This document shows, piece by piece, positions 45,468 to 53,967 of a stretch of 64,000 nucleotides of DNA. The position numbers were made by a program, and so were the translations under genes. The notes beneath the pieces were generated by a model, which worked only from the letters and a program-made list of their open reading frames with translations, did not search any database and was not told the DNA's origin. Within the stretch, counting starts at the first letter, position 1. The number at the start of each line of letters is the position of its first letter. The stretch comes from a virus: IMG/VR virus record IMGVR_UViG_3300036820_000003, positions 62,001 through 126,000 of that record, one strand, 5' to 3'.

Positions 45468-46464
45468 CACCGAGATCTACCACGGCCCTGGTGACTATCG
45501 GGTCAACATCCAGCAGTACACCGGCATCTGCCGGATCGTGCTGCAGCGCTGGCCGGTTATCTCCGTCAACTCGGTCAAGGTAGCGCCGAACGCGGTCTTT
45601 CCGAGACAATGGACCGAGGTGACTACGGGGTACTACGAGCCCGAATACCCGCCGTCCGGCATATTCGGTTCGGTCGTCCCGACGGGGTCGGGGGATGGCG
45701 GTCAGGCGATCATCATCTCTCCCGGATACGTCAACTGGTGTCTGGGTCGCTGGGGATACGTCATTCAGGTGCAGTACACGAACGGATGGCCGCACGCCGG
45801 GCTCGCCGCGAGCTGCCTGCCAGGAGACACGACGATTCAGGTAGACGACTGCACCGGATGGGCGATCCCGCAATTCGAGACGCAGGTAGTCGGGGCGACC
45901 GGTACTATCTTCGACGCGGCTCAGCAGGAAATCATCCAGGTGTCCGGGGCCTCGGTCGCATCGGGTCCGGGGGTGCTCACCCTTGCCTCGCCTTTGCAGT
46001 TCGCCCACGACTCGAACACCGGGATCATCGTTTCGACGGTGCCGCGCGACATCCAGTGGGCGGTGATCCTGCTGGCGTCGGCAGAGGCACTGGCCCGAGG
46101 GGCCACCTCCACCACGGTGCAGGAAGTCGCGGGACGCGCGCAGAATTCCTCGGAGCGCGGAGACTCACTCCGGCACGAGGCTCACAAGATCCTCAACACT
46201 TTCCGGCGGGTGATCTTATGCCGATCGTCGCCGCGCAGCAGGCTGTGCTCGGGATCCTGCAAGGATTGCCGATGCCGAACGGGAACTACCTGCTGGAAGT
46301 GTACATCACACCGCCGGATCCTGAAACCGACTATTCCAACCCGCATCTGTACATCTGGCCGACAAAGGGCTCGGAGTCGCGCAACTCGGAGTACGGGGGA
46401 GCGTTGCCTCGCAACACCGGAGTGGGGACGTACGCCGGGACCAAGGCGGTACGTCACACGCTAG
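45262..46464 (+). CDS. Head-tail connector protein with anomalous C-terminal extension
   Basis: 400 aa; ATG after GAGGAGGAAACCGG. Residues 1-315 read as a gp6-like connector with a helical start (AMRLAEQANICNRATSEADG), YRVNIQQYTGICRIVLQRWP and a beta insertion. After FRRVI (about 46209) the sequence turns into an Arg/Cys/Ser-rich string (CRSSPRSRLCSGSCKDCRC) overlapping the next gene by 247 bp. A TGA lies in the neighbouring frame at 46211-46213, exactly where a normal gene end would be expected. A recent frameshift, a sequencing error or deliberate recoding could explain this. Confidence 0.7.
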   Translation: MTMPPYGPVSPYVSPQMLISAPTGISWNTIPPGSGVTPAMRLAEQANICNRATSEADGYINQIIRATTDTEIYHGPGDYRVNIQQYTGICRIVLQRWPVISVNSVKVAPNAVFPRQWTEVTTGYYEPEYPPSGIFGSVVPTGSGDGGQAIIISPGYVNWCLGRWGYVIQVQYTNGWPHAGLAASCLPGDTTIQVDDCTGWAIPQFETQVVGATGTIFDAAQQEIIQVSGASVASGPGVLTLASPLQFAHDSNTGIIVSTVPRDIQWAVILLASAEALARGATSTTVQEVAGRAQNSSERGDSLRHEAHKILNTFRRVILCRSSPRSRLCSGSCKDCRCRTGTTCWKCTSHRRILKPTIPTRICTSGRQRARSRATRSTGERCLATPEWGRTPGPRRYVTR

Positions 46465-46730
46465 AAGGATTTCTGCGCTGGTACGCCAACAACGACGACG
46501 CCGACGCCGACAACTGGTTCCCTGGTCAGGTGGACGCCGTCATGATGGCGCTGCGAACGTGCACGGATCCGCTGGTGGTGGCGGATCCGTACACTGACGT
46601 CGAATCGACTCTGGTAGGGATCGGCGAGGAAATGATGTACGAGATCACCATCCGGGCGACTACAGACGAAGCCTACAACATGTACGACGCGCTGATAACC
46701 ATCCCTCTTTGGGAGATCATGCACTTCTAG
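46218..46730 (+). CDS. Tail terminator/head-closure-type protein (170 aa)
   Basis: ATG at 46218, near the expected end of the connector gene. IVAAQQAVLGILQGLPMPNG, YLLEVYITPPDPETDYSNPH, VRHTLEGFLRWYAN and YEITIRATTDEAYN fit small tail-completion proteins in this genome position. A longer upstream frame is a shadow of the connector gene. Confidence 0.65.
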   Translation: MPIVAAQQAVLGILQGLPMPNGNYLLEVYITPPDPETDYSNPHLYIWPTKGSESRNSEYGGALPRNTGVGTYAGTKAVRHTLEGFLRWYANNDDADADNWFPGQVDAVMMALRTCTDPLVVADPYTDVESTLVGIGEEMMYEITIRATTDEAYNMYDALITIPLWEIMHF

Positions 46731-46740
46731 GAGGGATGCA

Positions 46741-47007
46741 ATGCCCTACCAGCTCATTTTCCCTGATTACATCGATACCTCCACTCATAAGACTCTAGTC
46801 GTAACTCCCGGGAACACCTACAGTGTCGCTGTGGCTTCCGGTCGCATCGCCGCGACTCCGGCGTTGCCGAATGACGGACGACTGATAGTCGCCTCTGGTA
46901 TCATCAATCTCGAAGAAGAGGTTTTGCCCCAGCCGGGGAAACCGCCCGAAGTGGAAAAGCCCGCTGTGACTGTCTCGCAGACGGCTTCTAACAAGGAAGG
47001 GGCCTGA
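46741..47007 (+). CDS. Small hypothetical tail-region protein (88 aa)
   Basis: ATG after AGGAGGGATGCA. Beta-like first half (YQLIFPDYIDTSTHKTLVVT), Pro/Glu-rich second half. Lies between tail-completion and tail-tube genes. Position recalls small proteins of unknown role in other actinophages. Confidence 0.65.
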   Translation: MPYQLIFPDYIDTSTHKTLVVTPGNTYSVAVASGRIAATPALPNDGRLIVASGIINLEEEVLPQPGKPPEVEKPAVTVSQTASNKEGA

Positions 47008-47008
47008 T

Positions 47009-48346
47009 ATGCCCGGTGTCAACCCTGTTGTCGGAGTTCAGCCGTCGGCTGTCTCTCCTTCCGAGAGAAGCTGGGTGGGGGTCGCCCGCGAGCTGACGGC
47101 GGGAACCGCCGTGCTGCCGACCAACACGATTCCCATGGACTCGAAGTCGTACTCTCCCGAGGATACCATCAAGTTCCTGCCGGATGAGGCTATCCGAGGG
47201 CAGATGGCGCTGCTGTACAACGAGATCCTCGGCCCGGCGGACGGAACCTTTTCATTCGGCGGTCCCAACTTCCTCGACAGCTACGGATTCTTCCTCGACA
47301 ACATCTTCGGGGATCTTTCGTCAGCTTACAACGGCGTCTTCACCGGCACGACCGTGACGGTGACGTCCGGTCCCGCCGTCGGTGCGACGTCCGCGACGGT
47401 GACCAACGCCGTCGCCGGGACGTTCACAGCCGGGTCGTACATTCAGTTCGAGCCGTCCACGTCCTCTACTTCCGAAGTCGTCAAGGTGACCGGCACGACC
47501 GCCACGGTCATCTACTTCGGGAACAACCCGCTGCGGTTCGCTCACGGGGTCGGCGGGTCAATCTACACGGTCGGGGCGGGGACCGCGAACACGTTCACGC
47601 ACACGTTCGCTCTGCTGAACCAGACGCTGGGCTACGCGGGTCTCCCGGGAGCGCAGCCTCCGACTCACACCATCACCGACAACACCAACATCATCACCGG
47701 CACGGTGCAGACCTACGGTCCCGGCAACCCCTACGGCGCTCGCCAGTATCCGATGGCTTGCGTATCGGCTCTGGACTTCACCGGGAACGCCGAGCAGTTG
47801 ATCGACATCAAGGTGACGGGAAACAGCTGGCCGTCGGTTGTCCCGGCGACGGTCTCCACGAACGTCGTGTCGAACGTGATCCCGGTCGCCGCGTGGCGCT
47901 CGTCGGTGTACCTAGGCGGTACGGCCGTCGCCAACCAAGTGTACAACGTCGGCGAGTGGACTGTCAACCTCAAGCGCGAGCTGCACGTCTACTGGACCGC
48001 GCAGGCCGCGCAGACCCCGTTCATCATCGCCCGGGGGCCGTTCTCGGCCGCAGGATCAATGATGTTCTCGGTGGCCTCGGATGACACTGACCTGTACCTG
48101 TACATCGAGAACGTGCAGCCGCAGCTTTCCATCAACGTCAACAACGGGTTGTCGGGCACGAGTGCCATCTCGCTCACGTTCAACGCGCAGATCGCGGCGT
48201 TCATCAAGGGCAAGGTCACCCGAAACTCGGTGCTCATCGGCTACGACGACAGTTATGACTGCGTTGCGAACTCAGTGAACGTGGGCGGGTCGGGCGGCCT
48301 GGCTCCCATCTCGGTGACACTGATCAACGCGGTCCCGACGTACTAG
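47009..48346 (+). CDS. Major tail tube protein
   Basis: 445 aa, one base after the preceding gene. Typical tube-protein start (SWVGVARELTAGTAVLPTNT, then IPMDSKSYSPED) and late strands (CVSALDFTGNAEQLIDIKVT, GEWTVNLKRELHVYW). An inserted beta-rich segment (TGTTVTVTSGPAVGATSATV and following, about residues 110-175) is extra to the usual fold and may be displayed on the tail surface. Confidence 0.8.
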   Translation: MPGVNPVVGVQPSAVSPSERSWVGVARELTAGTAVLPTNTIPMDSKSYSPEDTIKFLPDEAIRGQMALLYNEILGPADGTFSFGGPNFLDSYGFFLDNIFGDLSSAYNGVFTGTTVTVTSGPAVGATSATVTNAVAGTFTAGSYIQFEPSTSSTSEVVKVTGTTATVIYFGNNPLRFAHGVGGSIYTVGAGTANTFTHTFALLNQTLGYAGLPGAQPPTHTITDNTNIITGTVQTYGPGNPYGARQYPMACVSALDFTGNAEQLIDIKVTGNSWPSVVPATVSTNVVSNVIPVAAWRSSVYLGGTAVANQVYNVGEWTVNLKRELHVYWTAQAAQTPFIIARGPFSAAGSMMFSVASDDTDLYLYIENVQPQLSINVNNGLSGTSAISLTFNAQIAAFIKGKVTRNSVLIGYDDSYDCVANSVNVGGSGGLAPISVTLINAVPTY

Positions 48347-48351
48347 CCTGA

Positions 48352-48379
48352 TTGACATCTGAATCTGTTATGATAGAAT
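48352..48379 (+). promoter_or_regulatory. Promoter before the tail-chaperone genes
   Basis: TTGACA (48352-48357), 16 bp, TAGAAT (48374-48379), just after the tail-tube stop. Unlike the leaderless family it has a 95-nt leader with two hairpins and a normal ribosome site. It allows separate control of chaperone and later tail genes. Confidence 0.7.
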
Positions 48380-48385
48380 TGAGTC

Positions 48386-48445
48386 GCGGGCTGCCTCCTT
48401 CGCACCGAACAGCCCGCAGCCCGGGACGGTGCCCCCCGTCCCGGG
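48386..48445 (+). terminator. Two leader hairpins (attenuator-like)
   Basis: Hairpin 1: GCGGGCTG/CAGCCCGC (48386-48393, 48410-48417). Hairpin 2: CCCGGGACGG/CCGTCCCGGG (48420-48429, 48436-48445), 10-bp perfect stem, followed by a T-rich stretch. They lie downstream of the promoter and upstream of the chaperone start, and can also terminate read-through from the tube gene, which must be made in large excess. Confidence 0.7.
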
Positions 48446-48477
48446 TCTAACCTTTGATTAGATCTTTTGGAGCGCGA

Positions 48478-48834
48478 ATGGCTATCGAGCATATTGAGCT
48501 TCCCAGCGGAGCCTGGGTTGACTATCGGAATGATCTGAAGGCCGGAGACAAGTTCGCAACGCAGGACGCGGTCGTACTCGAGTACGACGAATCGGACAAG
48601 CGCAAGATCCGAGGCGGGACGACGAACGTGATGCGCAACGCGCTGCTCGCTCGCATCATCACCGCGTGGTCCTTCCAGGGGATTCCCGTCCCCTCGCAGA
48701 ACATCGCCGGGATCGAGACCCTGGGTGAAACTCTCGACATCGACGATTATAATTTCCTCGCGGAGGCGGTTGCCCCTCTGCTGGACAAGGTGGCGTTCAC
48801 CTCGGCCCCAAACCAGCGGAAGTCAGGCAGCTAG
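48478..48834 (+). CDS. Tail assembly chaperone (short form)
   Basis: 118 aa; ATG at 48478 with TTTTGGAGCG. MAIEHIELPSGAWVDYRNDL, VTR-type core and EALAPLLDKV-like end are as expected for the G-type chaperone between tube and tape-measure genes. The stop at 48832 is bypassed by a -1 frameshift to make the long form. Confidence 0.8.
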   Translation: MAIEHIELPSGAWVDYRNDLKAGDKFATQDAVVLEYDESDKRKIRGGTTNVMRNALLARIITAWSFQGIPVPSQNIAGIETLGETLDIDDYNFLAEAVAPLLDKVAFTSAPNQRKSGS

Positions 48835-49064
48835 CCTCCGTCTTTTTTGGTAAAGGACGAGGCACGCTCCCTGACAGGCTCCCCCCGCTTGTCCTGCTGT
48901 TCCGCTGGTACGCCAAGTCCTACGGGTGGACTCCCGCGCAGGTGCTGGACCTGCCGGTGGATATTTTCGACTGGCTGCCCGCCATCGAGATGGCCCAGGC
49001 CGAGGCCGAGGCGATGGAACAGCGGAAAAACGACGCACAGAATCGAACTGCACGGAGGCGGTGA
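48478..49064 (+). CDS. Tail assembly chaperone, -1 frameshift long form
   Basis: The heptamer CCCAAAC (48807-48813) is in the exact X-XXY-YYZ phase (gcC CCA AAC) of the short form. After a -1 slip, reading goes through 48813-49064 without stop and adds 83 residues (PAEVRQLASVFFGKGRG, LVLLFRWYAKSYGWTPAQ, DIFDWLPAIEMAQAEAEAME), giving 195 aa. This is the classical lambda G/GT arrangement; the GT form recruits tube subunits to the tape measure. Confidence 0.85.
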
Positions 49065-49070
49065 GTTCGC

Positions 49071-49583
49071 ATGGCGAGTCCCGAGGCGCTGCTCCCCATT
49101 CTGCGGAAGCTGGAAGTCGCGACTCTGCGGACTTCGCCTTACATCGCCCAGCGAGTCGGGGACGACTTCCAGGACAAGGTCCGCGAGGTGCTGCATCGCT
49201 CCGAGCACCCCATGTTCACTCGCACTCCCGCCCCGGCGGGCGGACCCCCTGCGTTCATGACCGGCGAGCTATCCTACTCGATCTCGGTGCGGGTGAGCGG
49301 CGGCGCTTCAACCTCCCGTGCGTGGGTGGGTCCGAAGGATGTCATCTACGCCGGGGTGCAGGAGTACGGCGCTGTCATCAACGTCAAGCATACCACGGTG
49401 ACCAAGACCGGGAAGACGATCCCCGGGTTCATGCGCTGGTACGAAGACGGGTCATTCTGGTATAAGCGCCAGGTGCGAATCCCGGAGCGACCCTACATGC
49501 GGATCGCCCGGGACGAGGCGCTGACGGACGGATCGATGCATCGCTGGTTCCTGGACGCGTTCCTAGAGGCTCAGGGGAGGTGA
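49071..49583 (+). CDS. Minor tail / tail-completion protein (170 aa)
   Basis: ATG after GGAGGCGGTGAG. Contains LPILRKLEVATLRTSPYIAQ, PGFMRWYEDGSFWYKRQVRI and ERPYMRIARDEALTDGSM, the pattern of HK97 gp10-like proteins. Position between chaperone and tape measure is slightly unusual but occurs. Its stop lies inside the ribosome site of the tape-measure gene. Confidence 0.65.
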   Translation: MASPEALLPILRKLEVATLRTSPYIAQRVGDDFQDKVREVLHRSEHPMFTRTPAPAGGPPAFMTGELSYSISVRVSGGASTSRAWVGPKDVIYAGVQEYGAVINVKHTTVTKTGKTIPGFMRWYEDGSFWYKRQVRIPERPYMRIARDEALTDGSMHRWFLDAFLEAQGR

Positions 49584-49588
49584 TTTAA

Positions 49589-52500
49589 GTGGATCTTCCG
49601 GAGATCAGTCAGGAATTTGACGCTGACGTAACCAAGTACATCGCCGGTCTTGAAGAAATGATCGATATGGGTACGCGCTTCGTGTACCAATGCGAAAAAG
49701 ATGCGGCGGCAGTTGAAGAACTTGAACTGATGCTCGATCATCTCGATAGCAAGGTAATCGAGGTGATAACTCATTTCTCCAGCACCGGCGATACAATAGA
49801 TTCGGAACAGCTAGCAGCTATTGATGCCGCTCGCGAAGAACTCTCCTCCCTGGGGGATGAAGAGGAAATCGTCGCTGTAAAGGCGATGATGGCCCGAGCT
49901 GCTATAGGTGAGTTCGGCGAGGAGGTTCGAGGCCTCAACGACGAGGCGATGATCGCTCAAATGGCTGTTGAGGCACTTACCGGGAAAATGGCGGATTCTA
50001 CCGAGGCAGCCTCTAGAGAGGGCGCTGCTATCGCAGATTCCGCCGTGAAAATGACAGCTAAGGAACGAGCTGCAAAAGATCTAAAAGACGCGCTCGACAA
50101 TCTAGGGCTATCTGAGGAGGATGCCGCCAATCTATTCGAGCTTTCCGGGAATGCGATTTTCAAGCAGGGCGCGGCTGCGGAGGATAAAACTCAGAAGATC
50201 CGTGCTCTCATGGAAGAGAACGGAATTCTCACAGATGGCGAAGAGGATCTAAGTACGCAGATCGAGAACGCCGTTGACAAAATGCATCGAGCTGCCGCTG
50301 CGGCAGATGAGGACACGCAGGCAGTTGCTCGTTACGTTAGCGCGATGGAAGGCGCGACGTCCGGGACCGAGGACGCAGGAAACGCGGCGCAAGGCGCTGA
50401 GAAACGGATTCGTCTGCTCGGAACCGGATTCGCAGTCACCGGATATCAGCTGCATTGGCTGATTGCCGGGTCGGCCGAGTTCCTGGCAGTCTTCGTCCCC
50501 GCGATGATCGCGGCCGGGGCGGCGGCCGGGGCGATGGCTGAGGGCGTCGGCTGGATCAAGGACCGCCTGATGGCGACTTTCGAGACGACCGAGGCTACCT
50601 CCGCAATGATCGGCGAGACCACCGGCAACGTTCTCGGTCTCAAGGCATCGCTGCAGGAAACCCAGACTGCGGCCGATCCGCAGATCTGGGAGCTACTGGG
50701 GGCCGCCGTCAACGCCTGCAAGGAATCCTTCGGGGACTTCTGGTCACAGGGCGGGGCCGTGGTTCACATGCTGGACGACTTCGGAGCACACCTCGATCTT
50801 GTCCTCGGGCCGGGAGGGGTACTCGGGGGGCAGGCCGAGGGCGCGATCAAGGACATGGTCAACGACCTGAGGCTTTTCGGGCAGATTCTGGGGAACGTCG
50901 GGCACATCCTGCTGTCTCTTGCCACGGACATGCCCGGTCTGGCCGAGGTCATATTCGGGGTCATTTCAACTCTCACAGGGTTCCTGAACATCCTCCTGCA
51001 ATTCAAGGGCGTCGGTTACTTCGTCACAATCGCGATGGGACTTGAGGAGCTGGGTCGCTGGGGCGGGCTGCTCATGCGGATCTTCGCTCCGATGGTCGGA
51101 TTGTTCGGCAGACTGACGTCCCAGCTGGGTGCCGCGACAATGGCGATCGCCGGAACGGATGAGGAGATTCTCCTCATGGACGGCGAGCTCAACAGGCTGA
51201 GTGCGACAGCCCTCATCACAGGTGACGCTATGGTCACGGTCGGGGCGGAAGCCCAGGTGATGGGCGATGAGATGGCTACTGCAGGGGAAATGACCAAAAC
51301 CCTGCGAGGCACCTTCGCGATGCTGTTCACAACCGACATGGGCGGGTTCCTGCTGGGAGCGGCGGGGGCGACCGCTCTTGCGATCGCGCTGTCGAGATTG
51401 CAGACGGCGGCGCAGGCGGCTGTGGGCGGCATGATGAGCGGAATCGATTCGGACACCCCGATCAAGGCCTTCAGCCAGATGCTCAATCAGCTTCCCCAGA
51501 TGCAGCAGGCGGCCAACCAGGCGGCTCAGGCGCAGAATTACGTGTCCGATTCGTGGAAGAAGGGCACCGTCGACGCTCGCGACGCCGCTGGCGCGATCGC
51601 GTATCTGCGCAGCAACACCGGAGCGTACACCAATGCGGTCAACTTCCTGACCGGCAACCTCGCCAGCATGATGTCCGCGCAGTTCAAGGTCAACGGCACG
51701 ACCTACGGACTGGTGCAGGGAATGGCGCTGGCGACGGCTGCGGGCGTCCAGATGGGCCAGATGTTCAATCAGCAGGGCAATCTATCGGCTTTCGCCCTGC
51801 AGATGATCAAGAACCTCATCGTCGGCTATCAGGACATGGCTCAGACCGGCTCCGTCCTGTCCCAGGATATCAACGCCATCGACGTGCAGACCCTGATGCA
51901 GCAGACCGACGTGGACAAGCTGAATCAGGCGTGGGACTCCTTCCTGAGCACGGTGACAGGCGGGACCTCGTCGCTTGCCTCGCTGAACGACGACCTGGAG
52001 ACTATCGGAAACGTCACGACATCGCTGAACACCAAGGTGACCGCCTTCAGCCAGGAAAAGGGCGGCATCGTGATGACCACCAACCAGATCGCTAAGGCCT
52101 TGCAGTCCTTCGGCGGGCAGAGCGCCCAGATCTGGCAGAACTACGACTCAGCGGTCACTCAGGCCGGGCAGGTGACCGACTGGCTGCGCACGGCGGCGGC
52201 GGCCGGAGGCGTGACGGCTGCTCAATACGGCGAGTCCATCAAGGGCGTCGTCGCGGAACTGCTCCCGTACGCCAAGGAAAGTCGCACTGCGACTGCAGAG
52301 CTGGACGCGCTGGCTCAGCAGGCGGGCGGTCCGACGACGACCAGCTACCAGACGCTCGCTGCATGGGTCGGCAATACCAAAGAAGACCAGAAGGAGCTGA
52401 ACAGCACCGTCCAGCAGGCGACGCAGTTCATGTCCAACCTGGGAGCTGTGGCCGCCAACCTGTCCGACACGATGAACAGCGAGGTGGACAGCGCCATCGC

Positions 52501-53950
52501 GACCGGCGCTACCAACTTCCAGGGGATCGCCAAGGCGGCCCAGTCGTTTGCAAGTGAGCTGCGCAACGGGACTATCGACTCCACTCCGTTCAACAAGTCG
52601 CTGGTCAACATGGTCGGACAGCTGAAGGCAGCGGGCGAGCCGATCACTGATATCACCAAGGTGCTGGACATCATGGCCACGCGAGCCGGATACAGCGCCG
52701 CCCAGATCAAGCTGCTGAACGCCGAGATCGACCACATCCACAGCACTAAGGCAACAATCCAGGTTGTCACACAGGCTATCGGAGGCGTCGGACAGGCGGT
52801 CGGCGTCAGTCTCGGGTCCAGCGGAAGCGGAAGCGGAAGCGGAAGCGGCGGTCACTACAACATCTCCCGGGCAGCCGGCGGACGGGTTCCGGGAGGGTAC
52901 GGCGGCGGGGACGTCGTCCACGCGATGCTGGAGCCGGGCGAGGCCGTGGTCCCCAAGCATCTTGTCTCGTCGATCGCGCCTTTCCTCGGAAGTCACGGAG
53001 TCCCGGGCTTCGCGAAGGGGGGGTACGTGCCGGATAATTACCCGATCCATCTGCACCCGAAGGCCAGGAAAGCGGGGGAAACCCCGATGGAGCGGGTCAT
53101 CTCGCAGTGGTCGAAGGAGATCTGGGGGGATTATCTGCGGCAGTTCGGGGAGAAGGGACCGATATCGATCGCCAAGATGCGGGAGATCATGGGACCCGAA
53201 GTGTCGCCGAACGTAGGGCTGTGGGCGAATCCGCAGTACAAGCAGCTCCGTCTGGACGAGCGCCTGGAAATGGACCCGTACTATATCAAGGATCTGATGT
53301 ACAGCAAGGTGCTCGGTCAGGAAGGCTCGCTCAGGAAAAGCGAGGCTGCCCAGATCGCCAAGTATCGCGCGGACGAGCGGAAGGGCGATCCTTCTGAAAC
53401 CGCGTACTGGACCAGTAGGTACGAGCAGGACGCCAAGTACGACGTAACGCAGGAGTCGTACTACAAGAATCTGCTTAAGAGCACCACCAACAAGAAATTG
53501 CGAGACGACTATCTCAAAGACATCGCTCGCTATGCCAAGGACGCTGCTGAGTACGAAAAGAAGGCAGCCAACGAGAAGTACTACTACCGCAATGAGTACG
53601 AGGCGGACATCAAGGCGCTTGAGAAGACGGATGCCCGGAAACTCCTGGACTATCAGAGGGACGCAAGAAGCCTTCTCCGGGGGATGGGATACTCGCGAGG
53701 CGGTATGATCCCATTCGGCTCATACGACTCGGGAGGGTACCTGCCGGTCGGTCTCTCGATGGCGCTCAACAACACCGGTCGTCCGGAGCCTGTGGGCGGG
53801 GGCGGAGTCGGAGGCGGACCTGTACACGTGCATATGCACGTAGGCAGCCGGGAGATCGCCGAGGCGATCCTGCCCGATCTGGTGGCGTCAACAGCCCGGT
53901 ACAACACCCGGAATTCCGGGCGCAACACCGGACTGCTGAAGCCGAGTTAG
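49589..53950 (+). CDS. Tape measure protein
   Basis: 1453 aa; GTG preceded by GGAGGTGATTTAA, a near-perfect anti-16S match. N-terminal 270 residues are a charged coiled coil of lower GC and different codon use from the rest, suggesting mosaic exchange. Hydrophobic segments near 285-320 and 440-480 (LLSLATDMPGLAEVIFGVIS) and long Ala/Gln helices follow. A Gly-Ser repeat (about 1078-1090), GGRVPGGYGGGDVVHAMLEP and a Lys/Tyr-rich C-terminus end the protein. At the usual 0.15 nm per residue the tail would be about 215 nm. Confidence 0.92.
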   Translation: MDLPEISQEFDADVTKYIAGLEEMIDMGTRFVYQCEKDAAAVEELELMLDHLDSKVIEVITHFSSTGDTIDSEQLAAIDAAREELSSLGDEEEIVAVKAMMARAAIGEFGEEVRGLNDEAMIAQMAVEALTGKMADSTEAASREGAAIADSAVKMTAKERAAKDLKDALDNLGLSEEDAANLFELSGNAIFKQGAAAEDKTQKIRALMEENGILTDGEEDLSTQIENAVDKMHRAAAAADEDTQAVARYVSAMEGATSGTEDAGNAAQGAEKRIRLLGTGFAVTGYQLHWLIAGSAEFLAVFVPAMIAAGAAAGAMAEGVGWIKDRLMATFETTEATSAMIGETTGNVLGLKASLQETQTAADPQIWELLGAAVNACKESFGDFWSQGGAVVHMLDDFGAHLDLVLGPGGVLGGQAEGAIKDMVNDLRLFGQILGNVGHILLSLATDMPGLAEVIFGVISTLTGFLNILLQFKGVGYFVTIAMGLEELGRWGGLLMRIFAPMVGLFGRLTSQLGAATMAIAGTDEEILLMDGELNRLSATALITGDAMVTVGAEAQVMGDEMATAGEMTKTLRGTFAMLFTTDMGGFLLGAAGATALAIALSRLQTAAQAAVGGMMSGIDSDTPIKAFSQMLNQLPQMQQAANQAAQAQNYVSDSWKKGTVDARDAAGAIAYLRSNTGAYTNAVNFLTGNLASMMSAQFKVNGTTYGLVQGMALATAAGVQMGQMFNQQGNLSAFALQMIKNLIVGYQDMAQTGSVLSQDINAIDVQTLMQQTDVDKLNQAWDSFLSTVTGGTSSLASLNDDLETIGNVTTSLNTKVTAFSQEKGGIVMTTNQIAKALQSFGGQSAQIWQNYDSAVTQAGQVTDWLRTAAAAGGVTAAQYGESIKGVVAELLPYAKESRTATAELDALAQQAGGPTTTSYQTLAAWVGNTKEDQKELNSTVQQATQFMSNLGAVAANLSDTMNSEVDSAIATGATNFQGIAKAAQSFASELRNGTIDSTPFNKSLVNMVGQLKAAGEPITDITKVLDIMATRAGYSAAQIKLLNAEIDHIHSTKATIQVVTQAIGGVGQAVGVSLGSSGSGSGSGSGGHYNISRAAGGRVPGGYGGGDVVHAMLEPGEAVVPKHLVSSIAPFLGSHGVPGFAKGGYVPDNYPIHLHPKARKAGETPMERVISQWSKEIWGDYLRQFGEKGPISIAKMREIMGPEVSPNVGLWANPQYKQLRLDERLEMDPYYIKDLMYSKVLGQEGSLRKSEAAQIAKYRADERKGDPSETAYWTSRYEQDAKYDVTQESYYKNLLKSTTNKKLRDDYLKDIARYAKDAAEYEKKAANEKYYYRNEYEADIKALEKTDARKLLDYQRDARSLLRGMGYSRGGMIPFGSYDSGGYLPVGLSMALNNTGRPEPVGGGGVGGGPVHVHMHVGSREIAEAILPDLVASTARYNTRNSGRNTGLLKPS

Positions 53951-53967
53951 ACAACAGGAGGGGCGGG

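Noticed and set aside
45609-46217. N-terminal 203 codons of the frame ending at 46730
   Set aside because: Shadow of the connector gene (Gly/Arg-rich); the real gene starts at ATG 46218.
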